From the NCBI RefSeq assembly GCF_028622115.1, contig NZ_CP097263.1, forward strand, positions 5,084,001 through 5,148,000: a stretch of 64,000 bases of DNA, read 5' to 3'. Below, in pieces: positions 7,451 through 18,614 of the stretch. Source of the DNA: Kutzneria chonburiensis. GTDB lineage: Bacteria; Actinomycetota; Actinomycetes; Mycobacteriales; Pseudonocardiaceae. The notes under the pieces are model-generated. The model worked only from the letters and a program-made list of their open reading frames with translations. It was not told where the DNA came from and ran no database searches. Within the stretch, counting starts at the first letter, position 1, and every line of letters begins with the position of its first letter. A program made the position numbers and the translations under genes.

Positions 7451-8491
7451 TCAACCGAGCGGCTCGGCGAAGGTCGCCCGCTGCCGCAGGGTCTGCTCGG
7501 CGATCTTCAGCGCCAGCTCCACCCGCTGCTCCAAGCTGCCGGTCAACAACGCCCAGGCGTGCCCGGACTCCTGGAGGGCCGAGGTGAACCACGCGGTCAT
7601 CGAGGCCCGGACGGCAAGATCGCCTTCACGGAGGCCGTCGTCCAGCCACGGCACGCCGACATGGTCGGTGAGCAGGTAGAAATCGCCGACGCCCGCTCGC
7701 GGCCGCCACGACCCGATGTACCGGCGCTCCCACACGGCCGTCGCGAACGCGTCGGTGTCGCACACCAGCAACGGCGAACCGGAGGCAGCCGCGGTGTCTT
7801 CGCGGCGACGCTGTTCGACGGCGATGCGGTCGAAGTCGTCCTGCACCCACACCAGATCGTCCAGTTCACCACCCTCGGCGCGCCACTTCACGTGCGTGTA
7901 CTCGCGGCCGTATTCCTCGACCCACCGCGTGCGCCCCCACACGCCGCCCCGCGCCTGAAACGCCTCCGCGACCAGCCGGGACACGGTGGTCGTGCCGGTC
8001 GACTCTGCGCCGACGAACACCAGCCGGGTGGCCAGCCCGGCCCGGACCACCGGATCCAGGAAGTCCCACTGCCCAGCCAGATCCGCCCGGATCGCGGTGG
8101 CCGACACCGGCACGGCCAAGCGGGTCGGATCCACCAGCACGTGCTCGGCCCCGAAGCGACGGGCCAGCTCGTCGCCGTACTTCTCGGACGTGAACACCGC
8201 GTCGATCGAGGTGTCGCCGAGGGCCGCGCGCATCACCGCGACCTGGGCCGCCCAGATCGGCTCGTCGGCCATGTCCACCGGCACGTCGCAGCGGGTGCCG
8301 ACCACCTGTACTCCGGGGTGCACTTGACGCAGCCACGAGACCCGATCGGCCAGCGGGATGGACTCCACGCTCGCCGCCTCGACCAGCACCGTCAGCCGGC
8401 GGCAACGGGCGGCCGCGGTCCGTACGAGATGGTGGTGCCCGAGATGCGGCGGATAGAACTTGCCCAGCACCAGGCCGTGGTCGTAGGTCAT
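7451..8491 (-). CDS. nadR: NadR-like nicotinamide riboside kinase / NMN adenylyltransferase
   Basis: A bifunctional protein of 346 residues. The N-terminal nucleotidyltransferase has the GKFYPPHLGHHHLV motif (10-23) and an SATAIR motif (130-135), and transfers AMP to nicotinamide mononucleotide. The C-terminal P-loop kinase domain (about 156-340) corresponds to ribosylnicotinamide kinase, making NMN from nicotinamide riboside. Its Walker A reads GAESTGTTT, with Thr167 where Lys is standard, so kinase chemistry is less certain. The start ATG at 8491 overlaps the pnuC stop as ATGA, placing both in one operon for uptake and conversion of nicotinamide riboside to NAD. Longer in-frame extension into pnuC was rejected. 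Confidence 0.85.
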   Translation of the reverse strand: MTYDHGLVLGKFYPPHLGHHHLVRTAAARCRRLTVLVEAASVESIPLADRVSWLRQVHPGVQVVGTRCDVPVDMADEPIWAAQVAVMRAALGDTSIDAVFTSEKYGDELARRFGAEHVLVDPTRLAVPVSATAIRADLAGQWDFLDPVVRAGLATRLVFVGAESTGTTTVSRLVAEAFQARGGVWGRTRWVEEYGREYTHVKWRAEGGELDDLVWVQDDFDRIAVEQRRREDTAAASGSPLLVCDTDAFATAVWERRYIGSWRPRAGVGDFYLLTDHVGVPWLDDGLREGDLAVRASMTAWFTSALQESGHAWALLTGSLEQRVELALKIAEQTLRQRATFAEPLG

Positions 8492-9093
8492 GCCGGCACC
8501 AGCGTTCGCCGCCACTGGCGCAGCCCCAGCACGCACAGCCCGAGGAACAGCACGTACACGATTGCCGTCAGATCGAGCCGTTTGACCAGGTAGAACGGCA
8601 CATAGATGACGTCGGCGGCGATCCAGAACCACCAGCTCTCGATCTTCTTGGCGTTCAGCAGGAACTGCGCGGCGAGCGAGATCGCGGTGGTCAGGGCGTC
8701 CCAGAAGGGCGCGGCGTCGTCCACGGCGGTCAGCAGGACGGTCAGACCGGCGGTGCCGACCACCACGAAGGCGACGCAGCCCGCAAGCAACGTAGGAGTT
8801 GCTTGCGTCGGCTCAAGGGCCGTTCGCCGCGGCCCGCCGCGCACCCACTGCCACCAGCCGATGAAGCCCAGCACGATGTAGATCACCTGGAGCCCGGCGT
8901 CGGCGTAGAACTGGGCCGACACGAACAACACAAGAAAGAAGGCGCTGTTGGCGATGCCGACCGGGAAGTTGGCCACGTGGGCCAGCACGGTCAGCAGCAC
9001 GCAGGCGCCGCCGGTGACGAAGCCGAGCAGCTCGGCCACCGACACCTGGTCGTCGCCGAGCACGAAGAGCACCTGGTTGAGCCAGTCGATCAT
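8488..9093 (-). CDS. pnuC: Nicotinamide riboside transporter PnuC
   Basis: A 201-residue integral membrane protein with about seven hydrophobic helices. The PnuC signature is clear: the helix GFIGWWQWVRGG with its clustered tryptophans, followed later by ADVIYVPFYLVKRL. PnuC imports nicotinamide riboside by facilitated diffusion, with intracellular phosphorylation trapping the substrate. The coupled downstream gene encodes the NadR-like enzyme that would do this, overlapping by 4 bases. The start at 9093 lies 45 bases from the divergent peptidase gene. An unusual perfect 10-bp hairpin lies inside the coding sequence at 8782-8807. Confidence 0.9.
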   Translation of the reverse strand: MIDWLNQVLFVLGDDQVSVAELLGFVTGGACVLLTVLAHVANFPVGIANSAFFLVLFVSAQFYADAGLQVIYIVLGFIGWWQWVRGGPRRTALEPTQATPTLLAGCVAFVVVGTAGLTVLLTAVDDAAPFWDALTTAISLAAQFLLNAKKIESWWFWIAADVIYVPFYLVKRLDLTAIVYVLFLGLCVLGLRQWRRTLVPA

Positions 9094-9138
9094 GGTCGTT
9101 CCCCTCCCCCGCGAGCCGGCTCACGCTACCTTTTTCCG

Positions 9139-9855
9139 GTGCCGCTGTTCACCGCAACCTGCCCGGTGAATCCCCGGGAACAGCAGTGGATCGAGGAGTC
9201 GCTGGCCTGGCTCCGCACCGCCTTCGGCCCACCACGCGCCGTGATCACCGAGCTGGGCGACGAGGTCTTCGGTCGGCTCTGCCAGCTCATGGACATCGAC
9301 CCGAAGACGATCACCGTGGAGCTGTACGGCGACTCGAACGAGGACGACCTGGCCCGCGCCGCCGGGCTCACCGTTCGGTCGAAGGGCGCCGCCGGGCACT
9401 ACCGGCGCGAGAACGGCCGCCCGGTGATCGCCCTCGACCGCACGCTCACCTCGAACCGGCTGGTCGCCACGGTCGCGCACGAACTCGGCCACGTCCTCCT
9501 TGACGGCCGCTACGACCACGACGACCACGAGCCGCTCACCGACCTGCTGACGGTCCACTTCGGACTGGGCATCTTCGCCGCCAACGCCTGCTTCGACGTC
9601 AGCCAGGACCACCAGCGCCGCCAGGTCCGCCGCCTCGGCTACCTGACCGAGCCGATGTACGGCTACGCCCTCGCGTGCCACGCCCACAGCCGCGGCGAGC
9701 ACCGCCCGGACTGGGCCGCCCACCTTGACGTGAACCCCCGGGTCTACCTGAAGCGGGGCTGCGCCACCTGCGCCGGACGCCATGAAAGCGACGTTGCTTG
9801 CGGACGTGAACGGCCTCACTGTTCCACTTCCGCCGGGATAGTTGTACGCTCATAA
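9139..9855 (+). CDS. ImmA/IrrE-type zinc metallopeptidase-like protein
   Basis: A 238-residue protein with the zinc-binding motif VAHELGHVLLDGRYDHDDHE (about residues 113-132), where two His and the Glu form an HExxH site. This pattern is shared by the M78 ImmA/IrrE peptidases that cleave repressors. An N-terminal helical part (1-75) may be a recognition domain, and the C-terminal region has Cys pairs (RGCATCAG) that could bind a second metal. No XRE repressor gene adjoins it. The GTG at 9139 is the first plausible start but lacks a strong ribosome-binding site, so the N-terminus is uncertain. The 3' end runs into the regulatory region of the next gene. Confidence 0.65.
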   Translation: MPLFTATCPVNPREQQWIEESLAWLRTAFGPPRAVITELGDEVFGRLCQLMDIDPKTITVELYGDSNEDDLARAAGLTVRSKGAAGHYRRENGRPVIALDRTLTSNRLVATVAHELGHVLLDGRYDHDDHEPLTDLLTVHFGLGIFAANACFDVSQDHQRRQVRRLGYLTEPMYGYALACHAHSRGEHRPDWAAHLDVNPRVYLKRGCATCAGRHESDVACGRERPHCSTSAGIVVRS

Positions 9856-9875
9856 CTATTACAGTCGTAGAACTA
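9839..9875. promoter_or_regulatory. Candidate MarR operator upstream of the MFS exporter
   Basis: TAGTTGTACG (9839-9848) and CGTAGAACTA (9866-9875) form an inverted repeat matching at 9 of 10 positions, with another AACTA half-site at 9854-9858. The segment is AT-rich for this genome and ends 15 bases before the exporter start. It is the likely binding site of the MarR protein encoded downstream. Confidence 0.55.
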
Positions 9876-9890
9876 CCCCGAGGGGGACGT

Positions 9891-11336
9891 GTGCCGGAGC
9901 TCAGCCGTCGCCGGCGGCAGCTCGTGTTGGCGATCTGCTGCATGAGCCTGTTCATCGTGGGCCTGGACAACACGATCGTGAACCTGGCCCTGCCGGCCAT
10001 CCAGCGCGACCTACAGGCCTCGGTGTCCAGCCTGCAGTGGACCATCGACGCCTACGTGCTCGTGCTGGCCAGCCTGCTGATGCTGGCCGGCTCGACCGGC
10101 GACCGGATCGGCCGCCGCCGCACCTTCCAGACCGGTCTCACCCTGTTCGGCCTCGGCTCGCTGCTGTGCAGCGTGGCCCCGAACGCCGGCCTGCTGATCG
10201 CCTTCCGGATGGTCCAGGCGGTCGGCGGCTCGATGCTCAACCCGGTGGCGATGTCGATCATCACCAACACCTTCACCGAGCCCCGCGAGCGGGCCAGGGC
10301 CATCGGCGTCTGGGGCGGCGTGGTCGGCCTGAGCATGGCGCTGGGCCCGCTGGTCGGCGGCGCGCTGGTCGAGTCCGCCGGCTGGCAGTCCATCTTCTGG
10401 ATCAACGTGCCGGTCTGCCTGCTGGCGATCGTCCTGGCCGCCAGGTTCGTGCCGGAGTCCCGCGCGGCGAAGGCCCGCAAACTGGACCCGGTAGGACAGT
10501 TGCTGGTGATCATCCTGTTCGCCGGACTGACCTACGGCATCATCGAGGGCCCGGGCCACGGCTGGGGCTCGCCCGAGATCATCTCCTGCTTCGCGCTGGC
10601 CGCACTGGCCGTGATCGGCCTGGCCGTGTACGAGCCGCGCCGCCAGGAACCCCTGCTCGACCTGCGGTTCTTCCGCAGCATCCCGTTCTCCGGCACCACC
10701 CTGATCGCGATCAGCGGCTTCGCCGCGCTGGCCGGCTACCTGTTCCTCAACGCGCTCTACCTCCAGCAGGTCCGCGGCCTGACGGCGATGGAAGCCGGCC
10801 TGTTCTCGCTGCCGTCCGCCGCCATCACCGCGGTGCTGGCCCCGATCACCGGCCGGGTGGTTGCCCAGCGCGGCGCCCGATTGCCGCTGGTCATCGCCGG
10901 TATCGGCTTCATCGTCAGCGGGCTGCTGCTCACCCAGCTCACGGCCGACTGGCCGCTGCCGCTGCTGTTCCTGCCGTACGTGGCGTTCGGCATCGCCTTC
11001 GGCACGCTGAACGCGCCGATCACCAACACGGCGGTGTCCGGCATGCCCCGCGCCCAGGCCGGCGTGGCCGCGGCGGTGGCGTCGACCAGCCGACAGCTCG
11101 GCGTGGCGCTGGGCGTGGCGATCATCGGCTCGGTGGTGACCTCGCACGTGACCGGCCCGTTTGCAACCGGTTTCACGCCGGCCAGCCACCTCGGCTGGTG
11201 GATCATGGTCGGCTGCGGCGTGATCGTTCTGGCCATGGGTATCCTGACCACGAGCCGATGGGCTCGGCGCACCGCCGACACCGCGGCGGCGACCTTCGAG
11301 ACCGACGAGCCCAGGATTCCGGTGACCACCTCATGA
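9891..11336 (+). CDS. MFS drug exporter, DHA2 (EmrB/QacA) family
   Basis: A 481-residue transporter with 14 predicted membrane helices. Diagnostic family features are LDNTIVNLALPAIQRDL in helix 1, the GDRIGRRR loop between helices 2 and 3, and motif C-like WGGVVGLSMALGPLVGG in helix 5. Members export drugs or metabolites by proton antiport. The GTG start at 9891 is preceded by a GAGGGGG ribosome-binding site. The downstream marR-type gene overlaps its stop by 4 bases, so the pair is an autoregulated exporter/repressor operon with an operator in the promoter. The transported compound is unknown. Confidence 0.9.
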   Translation: MPELSRRRRQLVLAICCMSLFIVGLDNTIVNLALPAIQRDLQASVSSLQWTIDAYVLVLASLLMLAGSTGDRIGRRRTFQTGLTLFGLGSLLCSVAPNAGLLIAFRMVQAVGGSMLNPVAMSIITNTFTEPRERARAIGVWGGVVGLSMALGPLVGGALVESAGWQSIFWINVPVCLLAIVLAARFVPESRAAKARKLDPVGQLLVIILFAGLTYGIIEGPGHGWGSPEIISCFALAALAVIGLAVYEPRRQEPLLDLRFFRSIPFSGTTLIAISGFAALAGYLFLNALYLQQVRGLTAMEAGLFSLPSAAITAVLAPITGRVVAQRGARLPLVIAGIGFIVSGLLLTQLTADWPLPLLFLPYVAFGIAFGTLNAPITNTAVSGMPRAQAGVAAAVASTSRQLGVALGVAIIGSVVTSHVTGPFATGFTPASHLGWWIMVGCGVIVLAMGILTTSRWARRTADTAAATFETDEPRIPVTTS

Positions 11337-11746
11337 CCACAGAGACCGCCGGCCGGGCCTGGCAGGCGATGCGGTCGCTGGTGCTCGAGCAGCACGACCG
11401 CCGGGCCGAGGTCTGCCAGGTGCTGGACATGAGTTTCATCAAGATCAAGGCGCTGTACAAGGTGGCCCGCGGCCCGATGACCATGCGCGAGCTGACCGAC
11501 GCGCTGGCCACCGACAAGCCGTACACCACACTGGTGGTCGACTTCCTCGAGGATCGCGGCCTGGTCGAGCGCACGCGGCACCCCGAGGACCGCCGCTGCA
11601 AGATCGTCACCGTGACCGAGAAGGGCGCGGCCGAGGCGGCCAAGGCCACCGCCATCCTCAACGCGCCGCCGGAGCCCTTCCTGGCGCTGCCGGCCGACGA
11701 TCTCGCCGAGCTGGACCGGATCCTGGCCAAGCTGGCGGTCGACTGA
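11333..11746 (+). CDS. MarR family transcriptional regulator
   Basis: A 137-residue winged-helix regulator. The recognition region GPMTMRELTDALATDKPYTT and the wing segment RTRHPEDRRCKIVTVTEKG match the MarR family; the DxR motif in the wing is intact. N- and C-terminal helices would form the dimer interface. The ATG overlaps the exporter stop (ATGA), so it is translated with the exporter and probably represses the operon until an effector binds. The next gene begins one base after its stop, so the SNF2 gene may also lie on this transcript. Confidence 0.9.
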   Translation: MTTETAGRAWQAMRSLVLEQHDRRAEVCQVLDMSFIKIKALYKVARGPMTMRELTDALATDKPYTTLVVDFLEDRGLVERTRHPEDRRCKIVTVTEKGAAEAAKATAILNAPPEPFLALPADDLAELDRILAKLAVD

Positions 11747-11747
11747 C

Positions 11748-14547
<2,800 letters not shown>

Positions 14548-14555
<8 letters not shown>

Positions 14556-15249
14556 CGGCCTCGGCGGCCAGTTCGTCGCCGTCCTCGAATCCCTGGGCAT
14601 GGCTTCGCGCCTGCGCCAAGGACGTCTGGCCGCCCGCGCCGGGCAGGTGCTCAGCATGTCCTTGTCCACCAGCGTGGTGGTGGCCCAGGTCCAGGACGGG
14701 TCGAAGACGCACCGGTGCCGTATCGGCATCAAGGCGTTCACCAAGCCCGAGTGGAACTCCGTCGAGAAAGCCCTTGCCGCCCAAGCGCTCTACACCGCGC
14801 GGCTGCTGGCCGGCGAGGTGCCGTACGAGATGTTCGCCGACCTCGGTCTGCGGCTGTTCCCGGACGATCTGCGTGAGCTGGCCATGGACTGCACCTGCGA
14901 CACGTGGGACATGCCGTGCACGCATCTCGCCGCGGTCTGCCACCTGCTGGCCGAGATGTTCGACCAGGATCCCTTCCAGGCGCTGGCCTGGCGTGGCCGC
15001 GGCCGGGACGAACTCCTGTCCCGGCTGGGCGAACTCCGCCGCACCACCCGGGAAACCGCCCCGGTCAAGGGTTTCTGGCGACGGCAGCAGCCCGTCACGG
15101 TCGCGGCGGCCGAGCCCGTCGAGCGGCCCGACGCCGTACTGGAAGAGCTCCCCCCGCTGCCACTGGAGCTGCGCGGCGACCGGATCGCCGACCTGCTGCG
15201 CCCGGCCTATCGCCGACTCAGGACACCACCCGGTCCAGCACAGTCCTGA
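14548..15249 (+). CDS. SWIM zinc-finger protein, SNF2 partner
   Basis: A 233-residue protein with a SWIM zinc finger: CTCDTWDMPCTH gives the C-x-C...C-x-H ligand set at about residue 115. SWIM fingers bind DNA or proteins. The finger is flanked by a helical N-terminal region with basic patches and a C-terminal tail rich in Arg and Pro. The GTG start lies inside the end of the SNF2 gene (8-bp overlap), so the two are translationally coupled and their products are likely a complex. An earlier in-frame ATG at 14530 is possible. The 3' end overlaps the convergent J-domain/NERD gene by 32 bases. Confidence 0.85.
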
Positions 15250-16302
15250 ACACGTCACGGTCCACAGTGGACGGATCGGCGGCCAGCCACTGGCCCAGTT
15301 CGGCGACGAAGCGCTGCGGGCTCATCGGCGGCGCAAGGGCGTCATCCGGGTCGCCGGTGGAGATTTCGCCGGCCCGGCTGGGATAGATCAGCACGGCGCC
15401 GCGAACCTCGACGCCCGGCAGCAGCTCCTCGAAGGCGTCGATCGAGTCCTCCAGCCGGACCGCGCCGCCCCGGAACGGGTGGCCGTTGCGCCACATCGCG
15501 CCGACCTCGTCGACCTCGTAGTGCCCGGGCAGCCACAGCTTCGACTCGATCAACACGAGCCGGTGCCCGCACAGCACGGCGTGGTCGACATCGGCGAACA
15601 CGGAGTCGGGCAGACCGAGGCCGTGGAAGATACGCACGCCGGGCAGCCGGGTGAGGTACTTGGCCAGCAGCTCGGCGGTCAGCTTCTCGGCCCGGTCCCC
15701 CGGCAGGCCGAACGACTTGCTGGTGCCGATCTCGGCGGTGAACGACTGGTGCTCGCGCTTGGCGGCCAGTAAACCCCGGCCCATGCGGACCAGCACGACC
15801 ACGGCGGCGGCCAGCAGGAGCAGCACGACGGCCAGTAAAAAGGGGCTCAGGTTGATCGCCAACAGGATGGACAGCAACAGGATCAGGCTGGCCAGCGCCA
15901 CCACGACGGGGGCGTGACCGGGTCCGACCTGCGGCACGAAGCGCACCCGCTCGCGCACGTCGACCAGCTGCCACCAGGGGATGCCCCGCGGATCGAGCCG
16001 CGGCAGTTTCGGCACGTAGTCCGGGTCGTCGCCGAAATCCGCCGCGGCGCCGGTCTTCTGGTCCGCGGCGCGGCGGCCGGCGCGGGCTCGGGCTGGTCGC
16101 CGAGGTCGTAGCGGGCCCGCCGGGTGGGGTCGGTCAGCGTCTCGTACGCGAGCTGGAGCAGCCGGAACGTGCCGGCGGTGCCGCCCGCGTCGGGGTGCAT
16201 GACCTTGGCCAGCGCACGGTAGGCCGACTTCACCTCGGCGGCCGACGCGCCGCGCGGGACTCCGAGCAGTTCGTAGTAGTCGACCTCGGCCACGGCGCAC
16301 AC
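15218..16302 (-). pseudogene. J-domain/NERD membrane protein interrupted by a frameshift
   Basis: The 5' part (16302 to about 16060) encodes an intact DnaJ J-domain with VDYYELLGVPRGASAAEVKS and the HPD motif in KVMHPDAGG. Coding continuity then moves to another frame (about 16060 to 15218), which encodes DPDYVPKLPRLDPRGIPWW, two membrane helices and a NERD-like nuclease-related domain ending DVFRTVLDRVVS. Each half continues in its wrong frame as Arg/Pro-rich nonsense. Adding one base in the GC-rich tract near 16050-16070 would join them. The intact protein would be about 360 residues and membrane-anchored. This is either a genuine frameshift or a one-base sequence error; GTG at 16293 is an alternative start. 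Confidence 0.7.
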
Positions 16303-16375
16303 CCTAGTGCAGCCCGGAAAATGTTGATCATGCAGGCTTCAGGCCAGGTTCAGCCTGATGCCACACAGTGGTGTC

Positions 16376-16813
16376 ATGACACCCAGAACCAGGACGGCAC
16401 TGATCACCGGCGCCGCGGTGGTGGCCCTGGTGGCGAGCGGCGGCGTGGCCTACGCCGTGAGCAGCACACCGACCAGCAGCCCGACCGCGTCGTCCTCCTC
16501 CGCACCCGCGAAGGCCAAGGCCAAGCACCGGCCGCTGCTCGGCCACGTCGCGCACGGCGAGGTCACGCTGAACGGCAAGGACCACAAGGTCGTGGACGTG
16601 CAGCGCGGCGAGGTGCAGGCGGTCAGCGCCACGTCGATCAGCGTGAAGAGCGACGACGGCTTCACCGCCACGTACACGATCACCAGCGACACCAAGGTCC
16701 GCAAGGGCGGCAAGCAGTCCGCGATCGGCGACGTGCACACCGGCGACAAGGTCGGCATCGTCGCCACCAAGGCCAACGGAACGAGCACGGCGACCCGCGT
16801 GGCCGAGAAGTAG
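16376..16813 (+). CDS. Small secreted or lipid-linked beta-rich protein (DUF5666-like)
   Basis: A 145-residue protein with an N-terminal signal peptide or anchor (TALITGAAVVALVASGGVAYA), a Ser/Thr/Pro/Ala linker, then a compact domain of alternating beta strands (GEVTLNGKDHKVVDV, GEVQAVSATSISVKS, ATYTITSDTKV, GDVHTGDKVGIVATK). This strand pattern resembles DUF5666/OB-like extracytoplasmic domains. No catalytic residues are evident. The ATG at 16376 gives the best signal peptide; another in-frame ATG lies at 16358. A perfect 14-bp palindrome, GGTGTCATGACACC (16370-16383), spans the start codon and might affect initiation or bind a regulator. Confidence 0.7.
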   Translation: MTPRTRTALITGAAVVALVASGGVAYAVSSTPTSSPTASSSSAPAKAKAKHRPLLGHVAHGEVTLNGKDHKVVDVQRGEVQAVSATSISVKSDDGFTATYTITSDTKVRKGGKQSAIGDVHTGDKVGIVATKANGTSTATRVAEK

Positions 16814-16838
16814 TCAACCCGTCCCGGCGGGCCGGACC

Positions 16839-17324
16839 TCAGCCCTGGGTCGCCAGGACCTCGTCGCAGAACTCCAGGCAGCGGTCGCAGATTCGCACGC
16901 CCGCCTGCTCGGCCAGCCAGCCGTCCTCAGCGGCCGGCCGGTCGCAGAACGAGCACTCGGCCGTGCTGGACGTCAGCGGCGGCTGCGCGCGGAACCGCCG
17001 CACGCAGCCGTCGCAGACGAAGACGCCCGGGCCGGCGATGAGCCGGTCGACCTCGTCGGCGGTCGAGGCGCAGAACGAGCAGTCGCCGACCTTGAGCCGC
17101 GGCTTCCAGCCCTCGGTGCCGCCGGCCTCGTCGATCATCTGGTGCACCCGCTGGTGGCTGATGTCCAGCGCGTCGGCGATCTCGCGCAGCGAGGCGCCGG
17201 CCAGGTGCAGCCGCCGCACCGCATGGTGGTAGTCGGCCTTGGCGAGTTCGGTACGATCCTGCGCCTCGGCCCACGCGTCGGCGGCGGCGCGGGCATCGCG
17301 CAGCAGGTCACGGTCAACCGGCAT
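16839..17324 (-). CDS. HTH protein with two ClpX-type C4 zinc fingers
   Basis: A 161-residue protein. Residues about 35-60 form an HTH (AGASLREIADALDISHQRVH) like sigma-70 region 4. Two zinc-binding modules follow. The first, CSFCASTADEVDRLIAGPGV with VCDGC, closely matches the N-terminal zinc domain of the ClpX unfoldase, including the LIAGPGV signature. The second, CSFCDRP...ICDRC, is a degenerate repeat. ClpX zinc domains recruit adaptors and substrates, so this protein might link DNA binding to ClpXP recognition, although that is inference. The ATG at 17324 was preferred to an upstream ATG overlapping the divergent gene. GTCTA/TAGAC half-sites lie in the promoter. Confidence 0.75.
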   Translation of the reverse strand: MPVDRDLLRDARAAADAWAEAQDRTELAKADYHHAVRRLHLAGASLREIADALDISHQRVHQMIDEAGGTEGWKPRLKVGDCSFCASTADEVDRLIAGPGVFVCDGCVRRFRAQPPLTSSTAECSFCDRPAAEDGWLAEQAGVRICDRCLEFCDEVLATQG

Positions 17325-17326
17325 CC

Positions 17327-17359
17327 GTCTACCGTACCTAGACACCTCAGATCCGTCTA
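17327..17359. promoter_or_regulatory. Half-site cluster in the divergent promoter
   Basis: GTCTA (17327-17331) and TAGAC (17339-17343) form a perfect 5-7-5 inverted repeat, with a third GTCTA at 17355-17359, all in the 47-bp gap between divergent starts. They are candidate sites for the adjacent HTH/zinc-finger protein. Confidence 0.35.
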
Positions 17360-17371
17360 GTATCACTGGAC

Positions 17372-17836
17372 ATGTGGGGGAAGTTGGCGGCGTGCTGGTG
17401 CGCGCTGTTCGCGGCATTGCACGTCTACTGGGCAGTCGGCGGGGGCATCGGCCTCGCCGCCTCGGCCGGCGCTTCGCTGGCCGCCGAGCGGCCGACCTGG
17501 TTCGTCCTGTTCGGACTGTGGGGCGTGGCCGCGGTGTTGGTTGCCGGCGCGGCGTTCTGCCTGCTCCGGCACCCGTGGCAGCGGGTCGGCCAGTTCGCCG
17601 GGGCCATCCTGGTGGCCCGCGGCGTGCTGGTCGAAGTCACGCTGCTGACCGGGATTTCCGAGGTCAGTGCGGACGAGCGATTCTGGAGCCTGGTGCTGTG
17701 GAACCCGTGGTTCGTGCTCGGCGGCGGTTTGTGGCTGGCGGCCTTCAACCAATCGCCTCGACGGCGTCGGCGAGCGCGAGCAGCCGGCGGGCGTCGTCGA
17801 CGTGCAGGTTCTCGATCATCCGCCCGTCAACGGTGA
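17372..17836 (+). CDS. DUF3995 family integral membrane protein
   Basis: A 154-residue protein with about four membrane helices. The opening KLAACWCALFAALHVYWAVGG and the later [19 protein letters not shown] are typical of the DUF3995 family, whose function is unknown. The last about 30 residues are an Arg-rich tail encoded antisense to the end of the convergent CoA lyase gene (92-bp overlap). That tail probably reflects loss of an earlier stop rather than a functional domain. It is divergent from the HTH/zinc-finger gene and may share its control. Confidence 0.75.
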   Translation: MWGKLAACWCALFAALHVYWAVGGGIGLAASAGASLAAERPTWFVLFGLWGVAAVLVAGAAFCLLRHPWQRVGQFAGAILVARGVLVEVTLLTGISEVSADERFWSLVLWNPWFVLGGGLWLAAFNQSPRRRRRARAAGGRRRRAGSRSSARQR

Positions 17837-18614
17837 CCACGCCGTCGCCTCGCCCGGTCGCCTCCTCGAAGGCGGCGATGATCCGCCGGGAGCGGTCGAC
17901 CTCCTGCTCGGACGGCGCGAACGCCTGGTTGCACGGCGCGAGCTGGCTCGGGTGGATCAGCGTCTTGCCGTCGAAGCCGAACTCGCGGCCCTGCCGGCAC
18001 TCCGCCGCGAAACCGTCGAGATCCTGCACGTCGTTGTAGACGCCGTCGAGGATCTGCTTGCCGTACGCCCGCGCGGCCAGCAGGCACAGCGACAGGCCGG
18101 TCAGCAGCGGCGCACGGCCGGGAACGTGCTGCGCGTGCAGCTCCTTGGCCAGGTCGTTGGTGCCCATGACCAGCACCGTCAGCCGGCTGCTGGCGGCGGC
18201 GATCTCCTTGACGTGCAGGATCGCCACCGGCGTCTCCACCATGGCCCAGATCTTGGTCCGCTCCGGGGCGCCGGCCTGCTCCAGCATCCGTTCGACGGCA
18301 TGCACGTCGGCGGCGGAGTTGACCTTCGGCACGACCACGGCATCCGGGCCGGCCTTGGCCGCGGCCCGCACGTCCTCCTCGTGCCAGACCGTGTCGCAGG
18401 CGTTGACCCGGACCGTCAGCTCGCGCCGCCCGTACTCCCCGGACGCGACGGCGGCGCAAACCCGCTCGCGCGCGGCCGGCTTGGCGTCGGGGGCGACGGC
18501 GTCCTCCAGGTCGAGGATCAGCGCGTCGGCCGGCAGCGTCTTGGCCTTCTCCAGGGCACGCTCGTTGGCACCCGGCATGTACAGCGCCGACCGGCGCGGC
18601 CGCAGGTCACTCAT
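17745..18614 (-). CDS. CoA ester lyase, CitE/HpcH-HpaI family
   Basis: A 289-residue TIM-barrel enzyme of the CitE-like group. Motifs include [17 protein letters not shown] near the N-terminus, LDLEDAV with acidic metal-ligand residues, VRVNA, VVPKV and IWAMVETP. These enzymes cleave or form C-C bonds in citryl-, malyl- or related CoA thioesters with Mg2+. The ATG at 18614 overlaps the upstream gene's stop by 8 bases. It lies in a run of minus-strand genes with a second lyase and a citrate synthase, suggesting one operon acting on C4-C6 acids. The exact substrate is not shown. Confidence 0.85.
   Translation of the reverse strand: MSDLRPRRSALYMPGANERALEKAKTLPADALILDLEDAVAPDAKPAARERVCAAVASGEYGRRELTVRVNACDTVWHEEDVRAAAKAGPDAVVVPKVNSAADVHAVERMLEQAGAPERTKIWAMVETPVAILHVKEIAAASSRLTVLVMGTNDLAKELHAQHVPGRAPLLTGLSLCLLAARAYGKQILDGVYNDVQDLDGFAAECRQGREFGFDGKTLIHPSQLAPCNQAFAPSEQEVDRSRRIIAAFEEATGRGDGVVTVDGRMIENLHVDDARRLLALADAVEAIG

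Noticed and set aside
9139-9855. Treating the ImmA/IrrE-like gene with the NadR/PnuC pair as a toxin-antitoxin or defence unit
   Set aside because: They are divergent, no repressor or toxin-like partner is present, and the NadR/PnuC pair is explained by NAD salvage.
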